Origin: Kordia sp050633145
Lineage (GTDB): Bacteria > Bacteroidota > Bacteroidia > Flavobacteriales > Flavobacteriaceae
Assembly: GCF_050633145.1 (NCBI RefSeq)
Contig: NZ_JBOEFY010000080.1
Span: forward strand, 30,739 to 94,738
Reading direction: 5' to 3'
DNA: 64,000 bases
The notes below the pieces were generated by a model. That model saw nothing but the letters and a program-made list of their open reading frames with translations, was not told the DNA's origin and did not search any database. The translations under genes and the position numbers were made by a program. Of this stretch, positions 24,850 through 33,490 are shown piece after piece. Position 1 is the stretch's first letter. The number at the start of each line of letters is the position of its first letter.

Positions 24850-26796
24850 ATGAAGAAAATAACAATTCTTGCGATATTTTTATTTACTTCTATGATATGC
24901 TATTCTCAGACTGGACCAGAAGAAATGGTGACGCAAATGGGAAGAGGAATGAATCTAGGAAATGTACTAAGTGCTCCAATTGAAGGGAATTGGGCGCCAG
25001 TTGTATATGAACAATTCTTTATAGATCTAGCAAATGAAGGCTTTACTAATGTTCGAATTCCAACAGATTTCTTCGGAACAAGAACATCAGGCGATACTTC
25101 AGTATATTCCAGCGATCCTGGAACATTAGGAAATTACACAGGGTTGCCTACAGATTATGTTATTGATTCTACATACTTAAATAGAGTAGAAGAAATTATA
25201 AATTGGGCTTTAAATGCAGGACTAATAGTAAGCTTAGACTTTCACGGAGCTACTTTAAAATCGGAATTTATTTACACATTTGATTCAAGTAGAAGCGAAT
25301 ATACAGCACCAACTTCTGCAAAACGATTGGCAGATAATGAAAAATTTAAGGCAATATGGAATGCCATAGCAAATCGATTTAAAAATCATTCCGAAAACTT
25401 ACTATTTGAGATTATCAATGAACCCTATTTTCATATGAGTGCGACGGAAGTTGATACGTTAAATATGACAATTATAAATAGTATACGATCAACAGAAGGA
25501 TTAAACACAACAAGAAATATCATAATTACTGGCGGTGGAGCTAATTCATATTTAGCTCCATTGCAAATAAGTGATGCTCTTATTACAAGCGATGACTACT
25601 TAATAGCAACATTTCATTATTACCAACCATTCAATTTTACAAGTTCTTCTAAGCAGCAATACAATGTGTACAATTGGGGAACTCTAGCTCAAAAAACAAC
25701 CATAAATTCACAGTTTGATGAGGTGTTAGTATGGTCAAATACAAACAATATACCTATATATTTAGGAGAATTTGGAGCAGATAATGAAAACGGTTTCTTG
25801 TACAATACTGGAGTGTATGGAATGTATGGCGGTCCTGTAAATGAAGATAGAGTAGCGTATCATGCTTTCATTGCAGAAGCAGCAATAAGCAGAGGTTTCC
25901 CTTTTTCGGCTTGGTGTTCTGGTAATAAATCGAACAAAACCATTCATAAAAGAACAGACAACCCAAATACGATTAATTATTATTCAGATGCTTCTGTAGA
26001 CACTTCCATTTGGGTAGAAGATGTAAAAGATGCCTTATTGGGCTCAGAAACAGAACCAATTTGCGATCCTTCAACAGAAAGTATTATTATGAATCCAAAC
26101 TTTGAATGTGGTTATACTGTAGATTGGAGCTTTTTATCATTAGGAACAACGAATGCGACATTCTCAGACGCTACATCAAATGCCAGAAGCGGAACTGCTG
26201 CTGCAAAAATAGAAGTAGTAACTGCAAATGGATATAATAAAGTATTATTAAAAAATAAGGAATACACACAAGATTTAACAGGTAAAAAAGTAACGATTAC
26301 CTGTTACGCTAAAGCGAATAGCAATGATCAACGATTCAAACTTAGAGTAAAAGCTGTTGAAAATGGGGTCAGTAGATTTGTTCCTTCATCTACCTATAAC
26401 TTAACAACTTCGTATCTCAATGAACCGTATGAATTTGTGTATACAGTAAGAGAAAACACAAGTAGTATTGAAATTCAAGTAATGTGCGGACAAGATACTG
26501 GGACGTATTTTTTTGATGATTTTGACTATTTGATAGAGGACGCAAGTATGCTATCGATAAGAGAGTCAATAGTTCTAGACGGTATATCTGTATCTCTTAA
26601 TTCAAGGACTAAATATATGAAGATTCATAGTGAAAATGATATTGATGAACTGAAACTATATAGTTATACAGGCAGCATTATACAGACATTTTTAAAAACA
26701 AAAACAATAGATGTTTCTAAATATCAAAAAGGGATGTATATACTATTAATCAAAACATCAGATGGAAAAAAGCATATAAAAAAGGTTATAATTTGA
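24850..26796 (+). CDS. Secreted GH5-family glucanase with carbohydrate-binding and sorting domains
   Basis: A 648-residue secreted glycoside hydrolase. The signal is MKKITILAIFLFTSMICYSQ. The GH5 barrel (about residues 25-400) shows MGRGMNLGNVL, NVRIPTDF, SLDFHGA, the acid/base Glu in FEIINEPYF, HYYQPFNF and the nucleophile Glu in IYLGEFGA. A beta-sandwich of the CBM4/9 style (DWSFLSLGTTNATFSDATSN to FFDDFDYL) follows at about 415-570. A type IX sorting tail ends in GMYILLIKTSDG and KKVII. Cellulose-, laminarin- or mixed-linkage glucan are likely substrates of the family; the exact one cannot be read here. Its 3' end overlaps the convergent gene by 11 bases. Confidence 0.88.
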   Translation: MKKITILAIFLFTSMICYSQTGPEEMVTQMGRGMNLGNVLSAPIEGNWAPVVYEQFFIDLANEGFTNVRIPTDFFGTRTSGDTSVYSSDPGTLGNYTGLPTDYVIDSTYLNRVEEIINWALNAGLIVSLDFHGATLKSEFIYTFDSSRSEYTAPTSAKRLADNEKFKAIWNAIANRFKNHSENLLFEIINEPYFHMSATEVDTLNMTIINSIRSTEGLNTTRNIIITGGGANSYLAPLQISDALITSDDYLIATFHYYQPFNFTSSSKQQYNVYNWGTLAQKTTINSQFDEVLVWSNTNNIPIYLGEFGADNENGFLYNTGVYGMYGGPVNEDRVAYHAFIAEAAISRGFPFSAWCSGNKSNKTIHKRTDNPNTINYYSDASVDTSIWVEDVKDALLGSETEPICDPSTESIIMNPNFECGYTVDWSFLSLGTTNATFSDATSNARSGTAAAKIEVVTANGYNKVLLKNKEYTQDLTGKKVTITCYAKANSNDQRFKLRVKAVENGVSRFVPSSTYNLTTSYLNEPYEFVYTVRENTSSIEIQVMCGQDTGTYFFDDFDYLIEDASMLSIRESIVLDGISVSLNSRTKYMKIHSENDIDELKLYSYTGSIIQTFLKTKTIDVSKYQKGMYILLIKTSDGKKHIKKVII

Positions 26797-27475
26797 TAAA
26801 TTTTTTCATAGAAAACTTTCCATCGGTTTTAATTTTTAAAAAATAAACTCCAGTATTTAAAATTGAAACATCTATATGATCTTGTTGTAATGAACTTTCT
26901 GTAATGATAGTTTTTCCAACAAGATCATAAACGGTGTATGTCGTTTTAGCATTCGTGGAAGCTCCAGAAATAAAAAGTTTACTTTTTGCTGGATTTGGAT
27001 ATATTTTAATATTGTTTGAAAATGCTTCATTATCTTTTACAGATAAAACTTGTCTTCCATAAACCAGTTTTCTTCCAAGATAATTAGTCATTGTCAAGGA
27101 TTCATTTGTCAAATCAATAACATAGTCGAAATTACCACTTAAGGAACTAGACATAACTCCAAGATGTAAACCTTCAAATGGATCATCACAAAAACCTAAT
27201 GTCTCAGTATAACTATTAATATGAATAGATGAGTTGTTATTCAAAATTTCGTAATCAGAAACAAATGAGTTGCAAGTACTATTGCCAGATATAGCTTCAG
27301 GATCTCCAGAATTTGTAATAGCCATTTCATAATTACTTCCATAAGGAGCATACGTAGTTGATCCAAATGCCTCGACATAATGCAAATACCAAGTTCCTAA
27401 TAAATCAGGATCATCTTGCGCTTGTAGTGAATAATTTACGAGTAGTATTAAAATAAGAGCGTAAATTTTTTTCAT
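26786..27475 (-). CDS. Small secreted protein with META-like fold and sorting domain, copy A
   Basis: A 229-residue secreted protein: signal MKKIYALILILLVNYSLQA, then DDPDLLGTWYLHYVEAFGS. The segment GNSTCNSFVSDY recalls the GxxGCNxF core of META/HslJ-type domains, though the similarity is weak. The C terminus is a type IX sorting domain (NIKIYPNPAKSKLFI, GVYFLKIKTDG, MKKFIKL). It is a close paralogue of the next gene, 96 bases upstream in the transcript; a tandem duplication is evident from the near-identical N and C termini. Confidence 0.82.
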   Translation of the reverse strand: MKKIYALILILLVNYSLQAQDDPDLLGTWYLHYVEAFGSTTYAPYGSNYEMAITNSGDPEAISGNSTCNSFVSDYEILNNNSSIHINSYTETLGFCDDPFEGLHLGVMSSSLSGNFDYVIDLTNESLTMTNYLGRKLVYGRQVLSVKDNEAFSNNIKIYPNPAKSKLFISGASTNAKTTYTVYDLVGKTIITESSLQQDHIDVSILNTGVYFLKIKTDGKFSMKKFIKL

Positions 27476-27571
27476 AGAATTAAAGTTTGTTGAAAATAAA
27501 TATATAAGAAATAGAGAATAAACTTCTGAAATAATAGAGTGTTAAAAAAGAATCTAAGTGCACTAGCAGTT

Positions 27572-28285
27572 CTATATTTTTACAAACTTCTTCACTGCAG
27601 ATTTTCCTTGTTGTTGAATCTTAATAAAATAAACCCCAGCTTTTAATTGCGTAACATCCAAGGTTTTTTGCGTTAAAGAACGTTCTGAAATAATGATATT
27701 TCCTAAAGTATTATAAATAGAATAACTCGTTTTTGAATTCGTAGAAATTCCAGTCATTGATAGTTCGTTCTGAACAGGATTTGGATAAATTTTGATGCTA
27801 CTCGAAAAAGCTTCATTGTCTTTTACAGATAGGATTTGTCTTCCGTACACAAGTTTTTCTCCCAACAAATCAATCATGGTTAATGTATTATTTGTGAGAT
27901 CAATAGTATAACTAAAAGTACTCGTTGGTTCATTTTCTAAAATTGTAAAGTAAATTAGTTCATAAGAAGCTCCAGGTTCACAAATAACAAACGTTCTACT
28001 AAAAAATGAAGTCGTGAGAGTACCACTACTTGGAAGTGTATAATGTGAGAAAAAATTATTACACATACCATCTCCTGTCGCATTACTTACAAATGGATCA
28101 GCAACTAGGTTTGAAAAAATAATAGAAGGGTGAACAGTAGAACCGCCATTGTCAGGAACATACATAGTACTCCCATTCGTTTCAATATAATGTAAATACC
28201 AAGTTCCTAATAAATCAGGATCGTCTTGTGCTTGTAATGAATAGTTAACAAGAAGTACTAAAATAAGAGCGTAGATTTTTTTCAT
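27572..28285 (-). CDS. Small secreted protein with META-like fold and sorting domain, copy B
   Basis: A paralogue of the gene at 26786 (same signal, DDPDLLGTWYLHYIETNGS, same sorting tail). The start at 28285 (MKKIYALIL) is used; the longer start at 28315 only adds ten residues before the signal. The middle is more divergent (GDGMCNNFFSHYTLP aligns with copy A's GNSTCNSFVSDY). The function is unknown. Selection on the secreted ends but drift in the middle would suit binding proteins with changed specificity; this is inference. Confidence 0.82.
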   Translation of the reverse strand: MKKIYALILVLLVNYSLQAQDDPDLLGTWYLHYIETNGSTMYVPDNGGSTVHPSIIFSNLVADPFVSNATGDGMCNNFFSHYTLPSSGTLTTSFFSRTFVICEPGASYELIYFTILENEPTSTFSYTIDLTNNTLTMIDLLGEKLVYGRQILSVKDNEAFSSSIKIYPNPVQNELSMTGISTNSKTSYSIYNTLGNIIISERSLTQKTLDVTQLKAGVYFIKIQQQGKSAVKKFVKI

Positions 28286-28449
28286 AGCGTAGCGTGTTAA
28301 TAATATATACAACAAAAGTATGGTATTTATTGAATGTTCTCTAGTAGAGCTTCTCGTGATTTATAAATATGGTGTGCAAACGTGTATTTTACTCCATAAA
28401 GAACTACAAAAATTGATGTTTTACAATGAGCGAGTAAAAGAACGAGCTT

Positions 28450-28685
28450 CCAAAAGCGGCAGCAAATCTAATAATCTAAGAGCACTTGTACTGAGCCTGT
28501 CGAAGTAAAGTGCGTCTAACATCAAAGTAATTCTCGATACAATTTTCTTCATTTCATTTCGAAAATCACTCGAATTGACACTCTCCGAATTCTACCAAAA
28601 TACCAAGAGCGAAGCGTGTCTAAGTGCGACAGCAAATCTAATAATCTAAGAGCGGCAGCGATCTAAAAATCTAAAAGCAAGCGCG
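28450..28685. repeat. Repeat-rich intergenic stretch
   Basis: The 406-base gap 28286-28691 holds no credible gene. GCAGCAAATCTAATAATCTAAGAGC occurs near 28460 and again near 28630, and AGCGATCTAAAAATCTAAAAGC near 28658 resembles 21241-21300. CTGAGCCTGTCGAAGT (about 28493) is another short motif often repeated in flavobacterial genomes. The interspersed repeat copy 2 (28531-28579) lies between them. Confidence 0.5.
28531..28579. repeat. Intergenic interspersed repeat, copy 2
   Basis: TTCTCGATACAATTTTC then TTTCGAAAATCACTCGAATTGACA: the same plan as the copies at 46, 49270 and 59402. Confidence 0.6.
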
Positions 28686-28691
28686 TCTAAC

Positions 28692-29276
28692 TTATCCGTG
28701 CATCGTCTCCTTAGTACCCAAATCTTTCATGATTTCAGCTTCAAAATCTAACAAGGATTGCCATTTCTCATCCACTTCCTCACGATCTCCATATTGCCTA
28801 GCAAAACCTAAAAACATAGTATAATGATTGGCTTCACTCACCATTAAATTCTTATAAAAAGTTGCTAATTCCTGATCGCTAATATTTTCAGACAACAACT
28901 TAAAACGTTCGCAACTTCTAGCTTCAATCAAAGCAGCATATAATAATCGATGCACCATTTGCGTAGTTCTGCTTCCACCTTTAGGGAAAAATTGCAGTAA
29001 TTTAGAAACATATGCATCCTTTCGATCGCGTCCTAATTTCCAGCCTCTAGCTAAAATATGATCATGAACCATTTTAAAATGACTCATTTCCTCTTTTACC
29101 AAAGCAATCATAGCTTCTACCAATTCAGGATATTCAGGAAAACTCACAATCAAAGAAATAGCTGTACTTGCAGCTTTCTGCTCACAAAAAGCATGATCTG
29201 TTAAAATCTCTTCAATATTTTTCTCTGCAATGTCTACCCAACGTGGATCGGTTGGCAATTTTAAACCTAACATCAT
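28692..29276 (-). CDS. miaE: tRNA-(ms2io6A)-hydroxylase, MiaE-like
   Basis: A di-iron oxygenase of the ferritin-like fold that hydroxylates the isopentenyl group of ms2i6A at position 37 of tRNA. The iron ligands are visible in order: DHAFCEQKAAS, LVKEEMSHFKMVHDH, LIEARSCERFKLL and SEANHYTMFLGFA. The length of 194 residues fits the shorter MiaE forms. It follows dnaX by 8 bases, so the two form an operon. The name rests on the motifs only. Confidence 0.88.
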   Translation of the reverse strand: MMLGLKLPTDPRWVDIAEKNIEEILTDHAFCEQKAASTAISLIVSFPEYPELVEAMIALVKEEMSHFKMVHDHILARGWKLGRDRKDAYVSKLLQFFPKGGSRTTQMVHRLLYAALIEARSCERFKLLSENISDQELATFYKNLMVSEANHYTMFLGFARQYGDREEVDEKWQSLLDFEAEIMKDLGTKETMHG

Positions 29277-29284
29277 ACTAACTA

Positions 29285-31045
29285 TTAAATTTCTAAATCA
29301 AAATCTTTACGTAATCGTTCTACCAACGGATTGATTTCCTTCAACTTCTCGTACTTATCACGTGTTGTAAATGCGTATTTCTTCACCGTCAATTCGTTGA
29401 CATCAATTTCTAATGCAACATCATAATTATTCAGCTCAGCACGTACATATTCTAACAAGGGATATTGCGCGCGTTCAATTTCAATACGCATCGTTTCATT
29501 GGGTAACTCAATGGAAATAATGGTGTTATCTTTCAGTTTAGGAACATCGGTAGATAGGAGTGAAGCCATAATCTTTTCTCCTTTTTTATCGATCTTTGCT
29601 ACATAAGCATTCCAAACTTCCAACATGCGTTCTTCCGTAAACGGATCTTTCGGCAATGCTTTCTGATCAACAACTTTGCTTTGTTGTTTCTTCAAATGTT
29701 CTTGCTTTGCTTTAATGCTCGAAAGTGACAAACCAGAAACTTTATTTCGCATCATCGAAATATCAATCTTTGGTTTTGGCGGTGGCGGTGTTTCTACTTT
29801 TGGAGCCGAAACATTTTCAGGTGTTACTGTTGTCGCTTCCGCAGATTGGACTTGCTGCGATTGTGACTGCGCTTGAGTTGTTATTGGAGTTGTAGCTGTA
29901 GTAACCTTAGCTAACGGATCAATCTTTTTGCCATGTGCTAAGAAAAAAGTAGCAGGAATTATGAACCGCTTGCTATTTTTTTTTTCTCCATCATAATTGA
30001 TAGAGGCAAGTTGCATTAAGCATAATTCTACTAAAAGCCGTTGGTTTCGACTGGTTTTATACTTTAAATCACAATCATTTGCCAGTTCAATTCCTTTCAT
30101 CAGAAACTGTTGTGACGTTTTTTGCGATTGTTCTAAATATTTTTGTTTCGTTTGATCGCCTACTTCTAAAAGTGCAATTGTTGCTGGGTTTTTACAGACT
30201 AATAAATCTCTAAAATGAGAAGCAATTCCTGCAACAAAATGGTGACCATCAAAACCTTTTGATAAAGTTTCATTGAAATCTACGAGCAATTGCGGAATAT
30301 TATTTTCCAACATTAAATCGGTTGCCTTAAAATAAATTTCGTAATCAAGCACATTCAAATTTTCAGTAACGGCTTGTCGTGTGAGCTGTTTTCCAGAAAA
30401 ACTCACCACTCTATCAAAAATTGAAAGTGCATCACGCATAGCGCCATCTGCCTTTTGTGCAATAATATGCAAGGCATCATCATCAGCTTCTACACCTTGA
30501 CTTTCGGCAATATATTTTAAATACCCTTTTGCATCTTTGACACCAATTCGTTTAAAATCGAAAATTTGACATCTAGATAAAATAGTTGGAATAATCTTGT
30601 GTTTTTCGGTCGTTGCCAGAATAAAAATAGCATGTTTAGGCGGTTCTTCTAAGGTTTTTAAAAACGCATTAAAAGCTGCTTGCGACAACATGTGTACCTC
30701 ATCAATAATATACACTTTATATTTTCCGACTTGCGGAGGAATACGCACTTGCTCAATTAAACTTCGAATATCATCTACAGAGTTGTTTGAAGCAGCATCC
30801 AGTTCAAAAATGTTGAATGCAAAATCTTCATCAGGATTCTCCGTACCATCTTGATTGATCTTTTTAGCTAAAATTCGGGCGCAAGTAGTTTTTCCAACAC
30901 CACGTGGTCCACAAAATAACAAAGCTTGTGCAAGATGACTGCGTTCTATGGCATTTTCTAAAGTATTTGTAATCGCTTGTTGCCCCACAACATCTTTAAA
31001 GGTTTGTGGTCTATACTTACGAGCTGATACAATGAAATGTTCCAT
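29285..31045 (-). CDS. dnaX: DNA polymerase III subunit gamma/tau
   Basis: The clamp-loader ATPase of the replicative polymerase. The start at 31045 (MEHFIVSARKYRPQTFKDVV) matches the family; the open frame continues upstream to 31219 without similarity, right up to the RNase P RNA promoter. Walker A GPRGVGKT is at residues 46-53, with YIIDEVHMLS as Walker B and LPKDPF-type linker regions later. The four zinc-ligand Cys of the E. coli protein are absent: the segment before ELDAASNNSVDD has none. A Pro/Gln/Thr-rich stretch precedes the tau-like C-terminal domain. No frameshift site for a short gamma form was looked for in detail. Confidence 0.94.
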   Translation of the reverse strand: MEHFIVSARKYRPQTFKDVVGQQAITNTLENAIERSHLAQALLFCGPRGVGKTTCARILAKKINQDGTENPDEDFAFNIFELDAASNNSVDDIRSLIEQVRIPPQVGKYKVYIIDEVHMLSQAAFNAFLKTLEEPPKHAIFILATTEKHKIIPTILSRCQIFDFKRIGVKDAKGYLKYIAESQGVEADDDALHIIAQKADGAMRDALSIFDRVVSFSGKQLTRQAVTENLNVLDYEIYFKATDLMLENNIPQLLVDFNETLSKGFDGHHFVAGIASHFRDLLVCKNPATIALLEVGDQTKQKYLEQSQKTSQQFLMKGIELANDCDLKYKTSRNQRLLVELCLMQLASINYDGEKKNSKRFIIPATFFLAHGKKIDPLAKVTTATTPITTQAQSQSQQVQSAEATTVTPENVSAPKVETPPPPKPKIDISMMRNKVSGLSLSSIKAKQEHLKKQQSKVVDQKALPKDPFTEERMLEVWNAYVAKIDKKGEKIMASLLSTDVPKLKDNTIISIELPNETMRIEIERAQYPLLEYVRAELNNYDVALEIDVNELTVKKYAFTTRDKYEKLKEINPLVERLRKDFDLEI

Positions 31046-31204
31046 AGAAATAGGGTAATCTTCTTGAGGCAAATATAACAATACATATCTAATCAAACAT
31101 AGCAAATTGGTAGATAGTTGTCTGTTTTTATCAACAGTTTTTTGAATTGTATTTTGTGAAAAAGATATTTTGGGTGACATGTGTCTTAATTCCATACAAA
31201 ACTG

Positions 31205-31212
31205 TACTTTTG
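31205..31212 (+). promoter_or_regulatory. rnpB promoter -7 element
   Basis: TACTTTTG matches TAnnTTTG and lies a few bases before the predicted 5' end of the RNase P RNA. No clear -33 TTTG is seen at the normal distance. Confidence 0.6.
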
Positions 31213-31216
31213 CCGA

Positions 31217-31514
31217 CAAGCAGGCTACCTTATCGCTGCTTCTTTAGGGAAGGAGAGGAAAGTCCGGACACCATAGTGCAATTGTAGCGGATAACATCCG
31301 TCCGTCGTAAGGCGAGGACAAGTGCAGCAGAAAGAATGTACAGGTAATGCTGTAGTGAAATCAGGTAAACTCTACGAGGTGCAATGCCATGTATATGAGC
31401 GCTTAAGAGCGGCACGCTCGATGCTCAAGGGTAGGCAGATAAAAGTTATTGGTAACAGTAATTTTAGATAAATGATAAGGCTTGACAGGATTCGGCTTAC
31501 GGCCTGCTTTTTTT
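31217..31514 (+). ncRNA. rnpB: RNase P RNA (class A)
   Basis: The catalytic RNA that cuts 5' leaders from tRNA precursors. The universal P4-region sequence GAGGAAAGTCCGGACACCA is at about 31254, and the matching 3' part GACAGGATTCGGCTTACGG near 31484. The 5' segment AAGCAGGC pairs with GGCCTGCTT at the 3' end (P1), followed by a T-run that ends transcription. AGGTAAACTCTACGAGG and GAGCGGCACGCTCG match other stems. The ends are approximate. Confidence 0.92.
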
Positions 31515-31520
31515 AATGAA

Positions 31521-31668
31521 ACTCAATTTTGAAAAGCTCATAGAGCGAATTCAAAGTTGTAAGTTGAATTAATGCTGCTGTAGAGCGGTATCTCATTTTT
31601 GACTTCCAGATGGGTTTTACTCAATTTTTAAAAGCTAGTAGAGCGCATTCAAGGTTGTAAGTTGAATC
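31521..31668. repeat. Two 50-base imperfect direct repeats downstream of rnpB
   Basis: ACTCAATTTTGAAAAGCT... (31521-31570) and ACTCAATTTTTAAAAGCT... (31619-31668) are near-identical units, each with TAGAGCG and a shared TTGTAAGTTGAAT end. They lie 48 bases apart just after the RNase P terminator. The 515-base gap 31515-32029 shows no gene. Confidence 0.65.
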
Positions 31669-31728
31669 TTCACGAAAAAGAAAATCTTAAAGACATTATT
31701 GATTTTTAGAAAATATAATTAGCAATTT

Positions 31729-31861
31729 TTAGTGGCATAAAAAAAGGAGAGAAACGTCTCGATTAAATTTGAAGAAAACTTAGTATTAACTTAATAATTC
31801 ACATATGAAAAAATGATACAAATTCTTGACTGTTTCTCTCCTAGTATATTTTATGCACTAA
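31729..31861. repeat. Inverted-repeat element of about 130 bases
   Basis: The left arm 31729-31758 (TTAGTGGCATAA... GGAGAGAAACGTC) and right arm 31828-31861 (GACTGTTTCTCTCC... TTATGCACTAA) are imperfect inverted copies of about 30 bases around 69 bases of AT-rich DNA. The segment between has no open frame of note. It looks like a miniature element or a long structured RNA. Confidence 0.55.
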
Positions 31862-32029
31862 CACTCAATTTTAAGTCAGTTTAAAATTTAAAATAAACTA
31901 ATTATATATATTGTAAAAGTACTTCTGTTTTAATTAATATAGATTTAAAAACTGATATACTTTGTAAGGTAAAACCGTATATTTTATTTCAAAAATTAGT
32001 TACGGAATATTTAGTATGCCTGTTTTATG

Positions 32030-32218
32030 TTAGCAAAACCATGAGCCCGTAAATGGATCATAACAATTAAAACATGTTCCATTTTGACAAATTTGATTTA
32101 TAGTGCAATCAGATTGTGAGTTACAACTTTTAGCTGGTCTTCGTCCTCCTAATATTTCTTTTTGAGAAGATTTAGTCAATGCTTTTGATCCTTTTAGATT
32201 TAAAATATTTTTTAGCAT
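32030..32218 (-). CDS. Cys-rich Gly-Gly leader peptide (bacteriocin-like)
   Basis: A 62-residue peptide. The leader (KNILNLKGSKALTKSSQKEIL) is basic and ends in Gly-Gly, as in flavobacterial bacteriocin-like peptides. The 37-residue core holds six Cys in two groups (KSCNSQSDCTINQICQNGTC and FNCYDPFTGSWFC), which could form three disulfides or thioethers. No maturation enzyme or exporter is adjacent, so it is an orphan. Plus-strand palindrome TACGGTGAATCCGTA (32274-32288) lies just upstream of its start and may be an operator. Activity is not known. Confidence 0.65.
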   Translation of the reverse strand: MLKNILNLKGSKALTKSSQKEILGGRRPAKSCNSQSDCTINQICQNGTCFNCYDPFTGSWFC

Positions 32219-32273
32219 GGCGTATTGGTTGTTGATTATGCTGTAAAAGTAAATATTAGAAATGCGAGTTGTT

Positions 32274-32288
32274 TACGGTGAATCCGTA
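32274..32288. promoter_or_regulatory. Palindrome upstream of the Cys-rich peptide
   Basis: TACGG and CCGTA pair around TGAAT. It lies about 56 bases before the start codon on the minus strand, close to where the -33 element would fall given a TACTTTTA-like -7 site at about 32243-32250. A repressor or activator site is possible. Confidence 0.35.
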
Positions 32289-32727
32289 GTTTTACTATTG
32301 CATTTGAGTTTTAACACTGTTAACCGATTTTTACTACTAATTTTTGTAAATAAATAAGTGTGAAAAAGCAAGTGAACTTGTGTTTTGAATAAAATTAGAT
32401 ACTGATGACAATTTTTTTAATGATGCTTCTATCAAAATTTAGATATCAATTGTTAAACGACATCAGTGCTTTTCTTACTTTTAGTAGGTTAAGTTTATAG
32501 GTGAAAAACTCAATTAATACCATTGAATTCTCTTTCTACATCAAATGATTGTAATTTCAAAATAGACTTTTTGCGTCATCTTAGATTTATAAAGCTTTTT
32601 ATTAAAAAGAACTCATAGGAAATAAAATCTTCTAATAATTGTAGTATTTATTATTTATCTATTATAGAATATAATAAAAAAATAGTAAGAAAAGTACAAT
32701 AAAAACGTAATAATAGTAATGTTTTTA

Positions 32728-32760
32728 TTGAGGGAATTCTTATTTTATTTAATAGCTTTG
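32728..32760 (+). promoter_or_regulatory. Promoter of the DUF6624-like gene
   Basis: TTG (32728-32730), 22 bases, then TAGCTTTG (32753-32760), an exact TAnnTTTG. The remaining bases of the 609-base gap (32219-32827) are strongly AT-rich and show no other gene. Confidence 0.5.
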
Positions 32761-32827
32761 ATTCATAAATTTGTTAAAAAGCAGTACGATAGATGACTTT
32801 ATAGTGAAATTAAAAACAGTGTATTTT

Positions 32828-33433
32828 ATGAGGTTTATTTGTGTAATTTTTTTAATTCTTATGATGACTACTGCTTGTAAAACTAAAAATGTTCCTTACA
32901 CAGAAAAAATGAAAAGTGACTTACGGGTCATGTATAAAGAAGATCAAGATATCCAAAATCTAATAATTAATACGAGCGACGAAAAAGTAAACAAGTCAGA
33001 TTTAGAAAAAAAGAAATATACTGTTTTCAGAACAAATTGTAATACACTTAAAAGCTATTTTAAAGAATACGGGTATCCAACAATAGATGCTAACGGAAAA
33101 AAAATATCACATACTTTTTGGTTATTAGTTCAACACTGCGATCATGACACCGATTTTCAAAAAGCAGTTTTGAAAGCAATGAAAAAAGAGTTAAAGGATG
33201 AAAATGTTGATAAAATTGATTATGCATATTTATATGACCGAGTACAGGTAAACATTGGTAAAAAGCAATTGTATGGAACTCAAGTTGGATACGATGAAAA
33301 TTATAAACCGTACATAAAAAAACTCAAAAAACCTTCAACAGTAAATAAGAGACGAAAAGAAATAGGGCTCAATACGGTTGAAGAATATATAGAAGAAATA
33401 AGGAAGATACAGACAATGAATTCAAAGTCGTAG
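32828..33433 (+). CDS. Lipoprotein with DUF6624-like domain
   Basis: A 201-residue protein. The start at 32828 gives a lipoprotein signal (MRFICVIFLILMMTTAC, lipobox MTTAC); the earlier start at 32771 adds 19 residues before it. The motif HTFWLLVQHCDHDTDFQKAV resembles the W..VQHxDxDxxFQ pattern of DUF6624 proteins, which have no known function. The gap to the first graspetide precursor is only 57 bases and contains an inverted repeat GTTTGC/GCAAAC, so co-expression is possible. The link to the peptide cluster is by position only. Confidence 0.7.
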   Translation: MRFICVIFLILMMTTACKTKNVPYTEKMKSDLRVMYKEDQDIQNLIINTSDEKVNKSDLEKKKYTVFRTNCNTLKSYFKEYGYPTIDANGKKISHTFWLLVQHCDHDTDFQKAVLKAMKKELKDENVDKIDYAYLYDRVQVNIGKKQLYGTQVGYDENYKPYIKKLKKPSTVNKRRKEIGLNTVEEYIEEIRKIQTMNSKS

Positions 33434-33490
33434 ACATAAAGTTTGCATGTCTTTAAATAATAGCAAACATAACCACAAAACTTTAAGAAC

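Noticed and set aside
28320..28508. 62-codon plus-strand frame
   Set aside because: It runs through the repeat-rich intergenic stretch; the translation is basic and low-complexity, with no start signal.
31046..31219. Longer N terminus for DnaX
   Set aside because: The frame is open but the extra 58 residues are unlike the family and run into the RNase P RNA promoter on the other strand.
32264..32362. Short plus-strand frame MRVVYGESVV...
   Set aside because: It is 32 codons of hydrophobic, AT-driven sequence over the palindrome, with no leader or Gly-Gly site.
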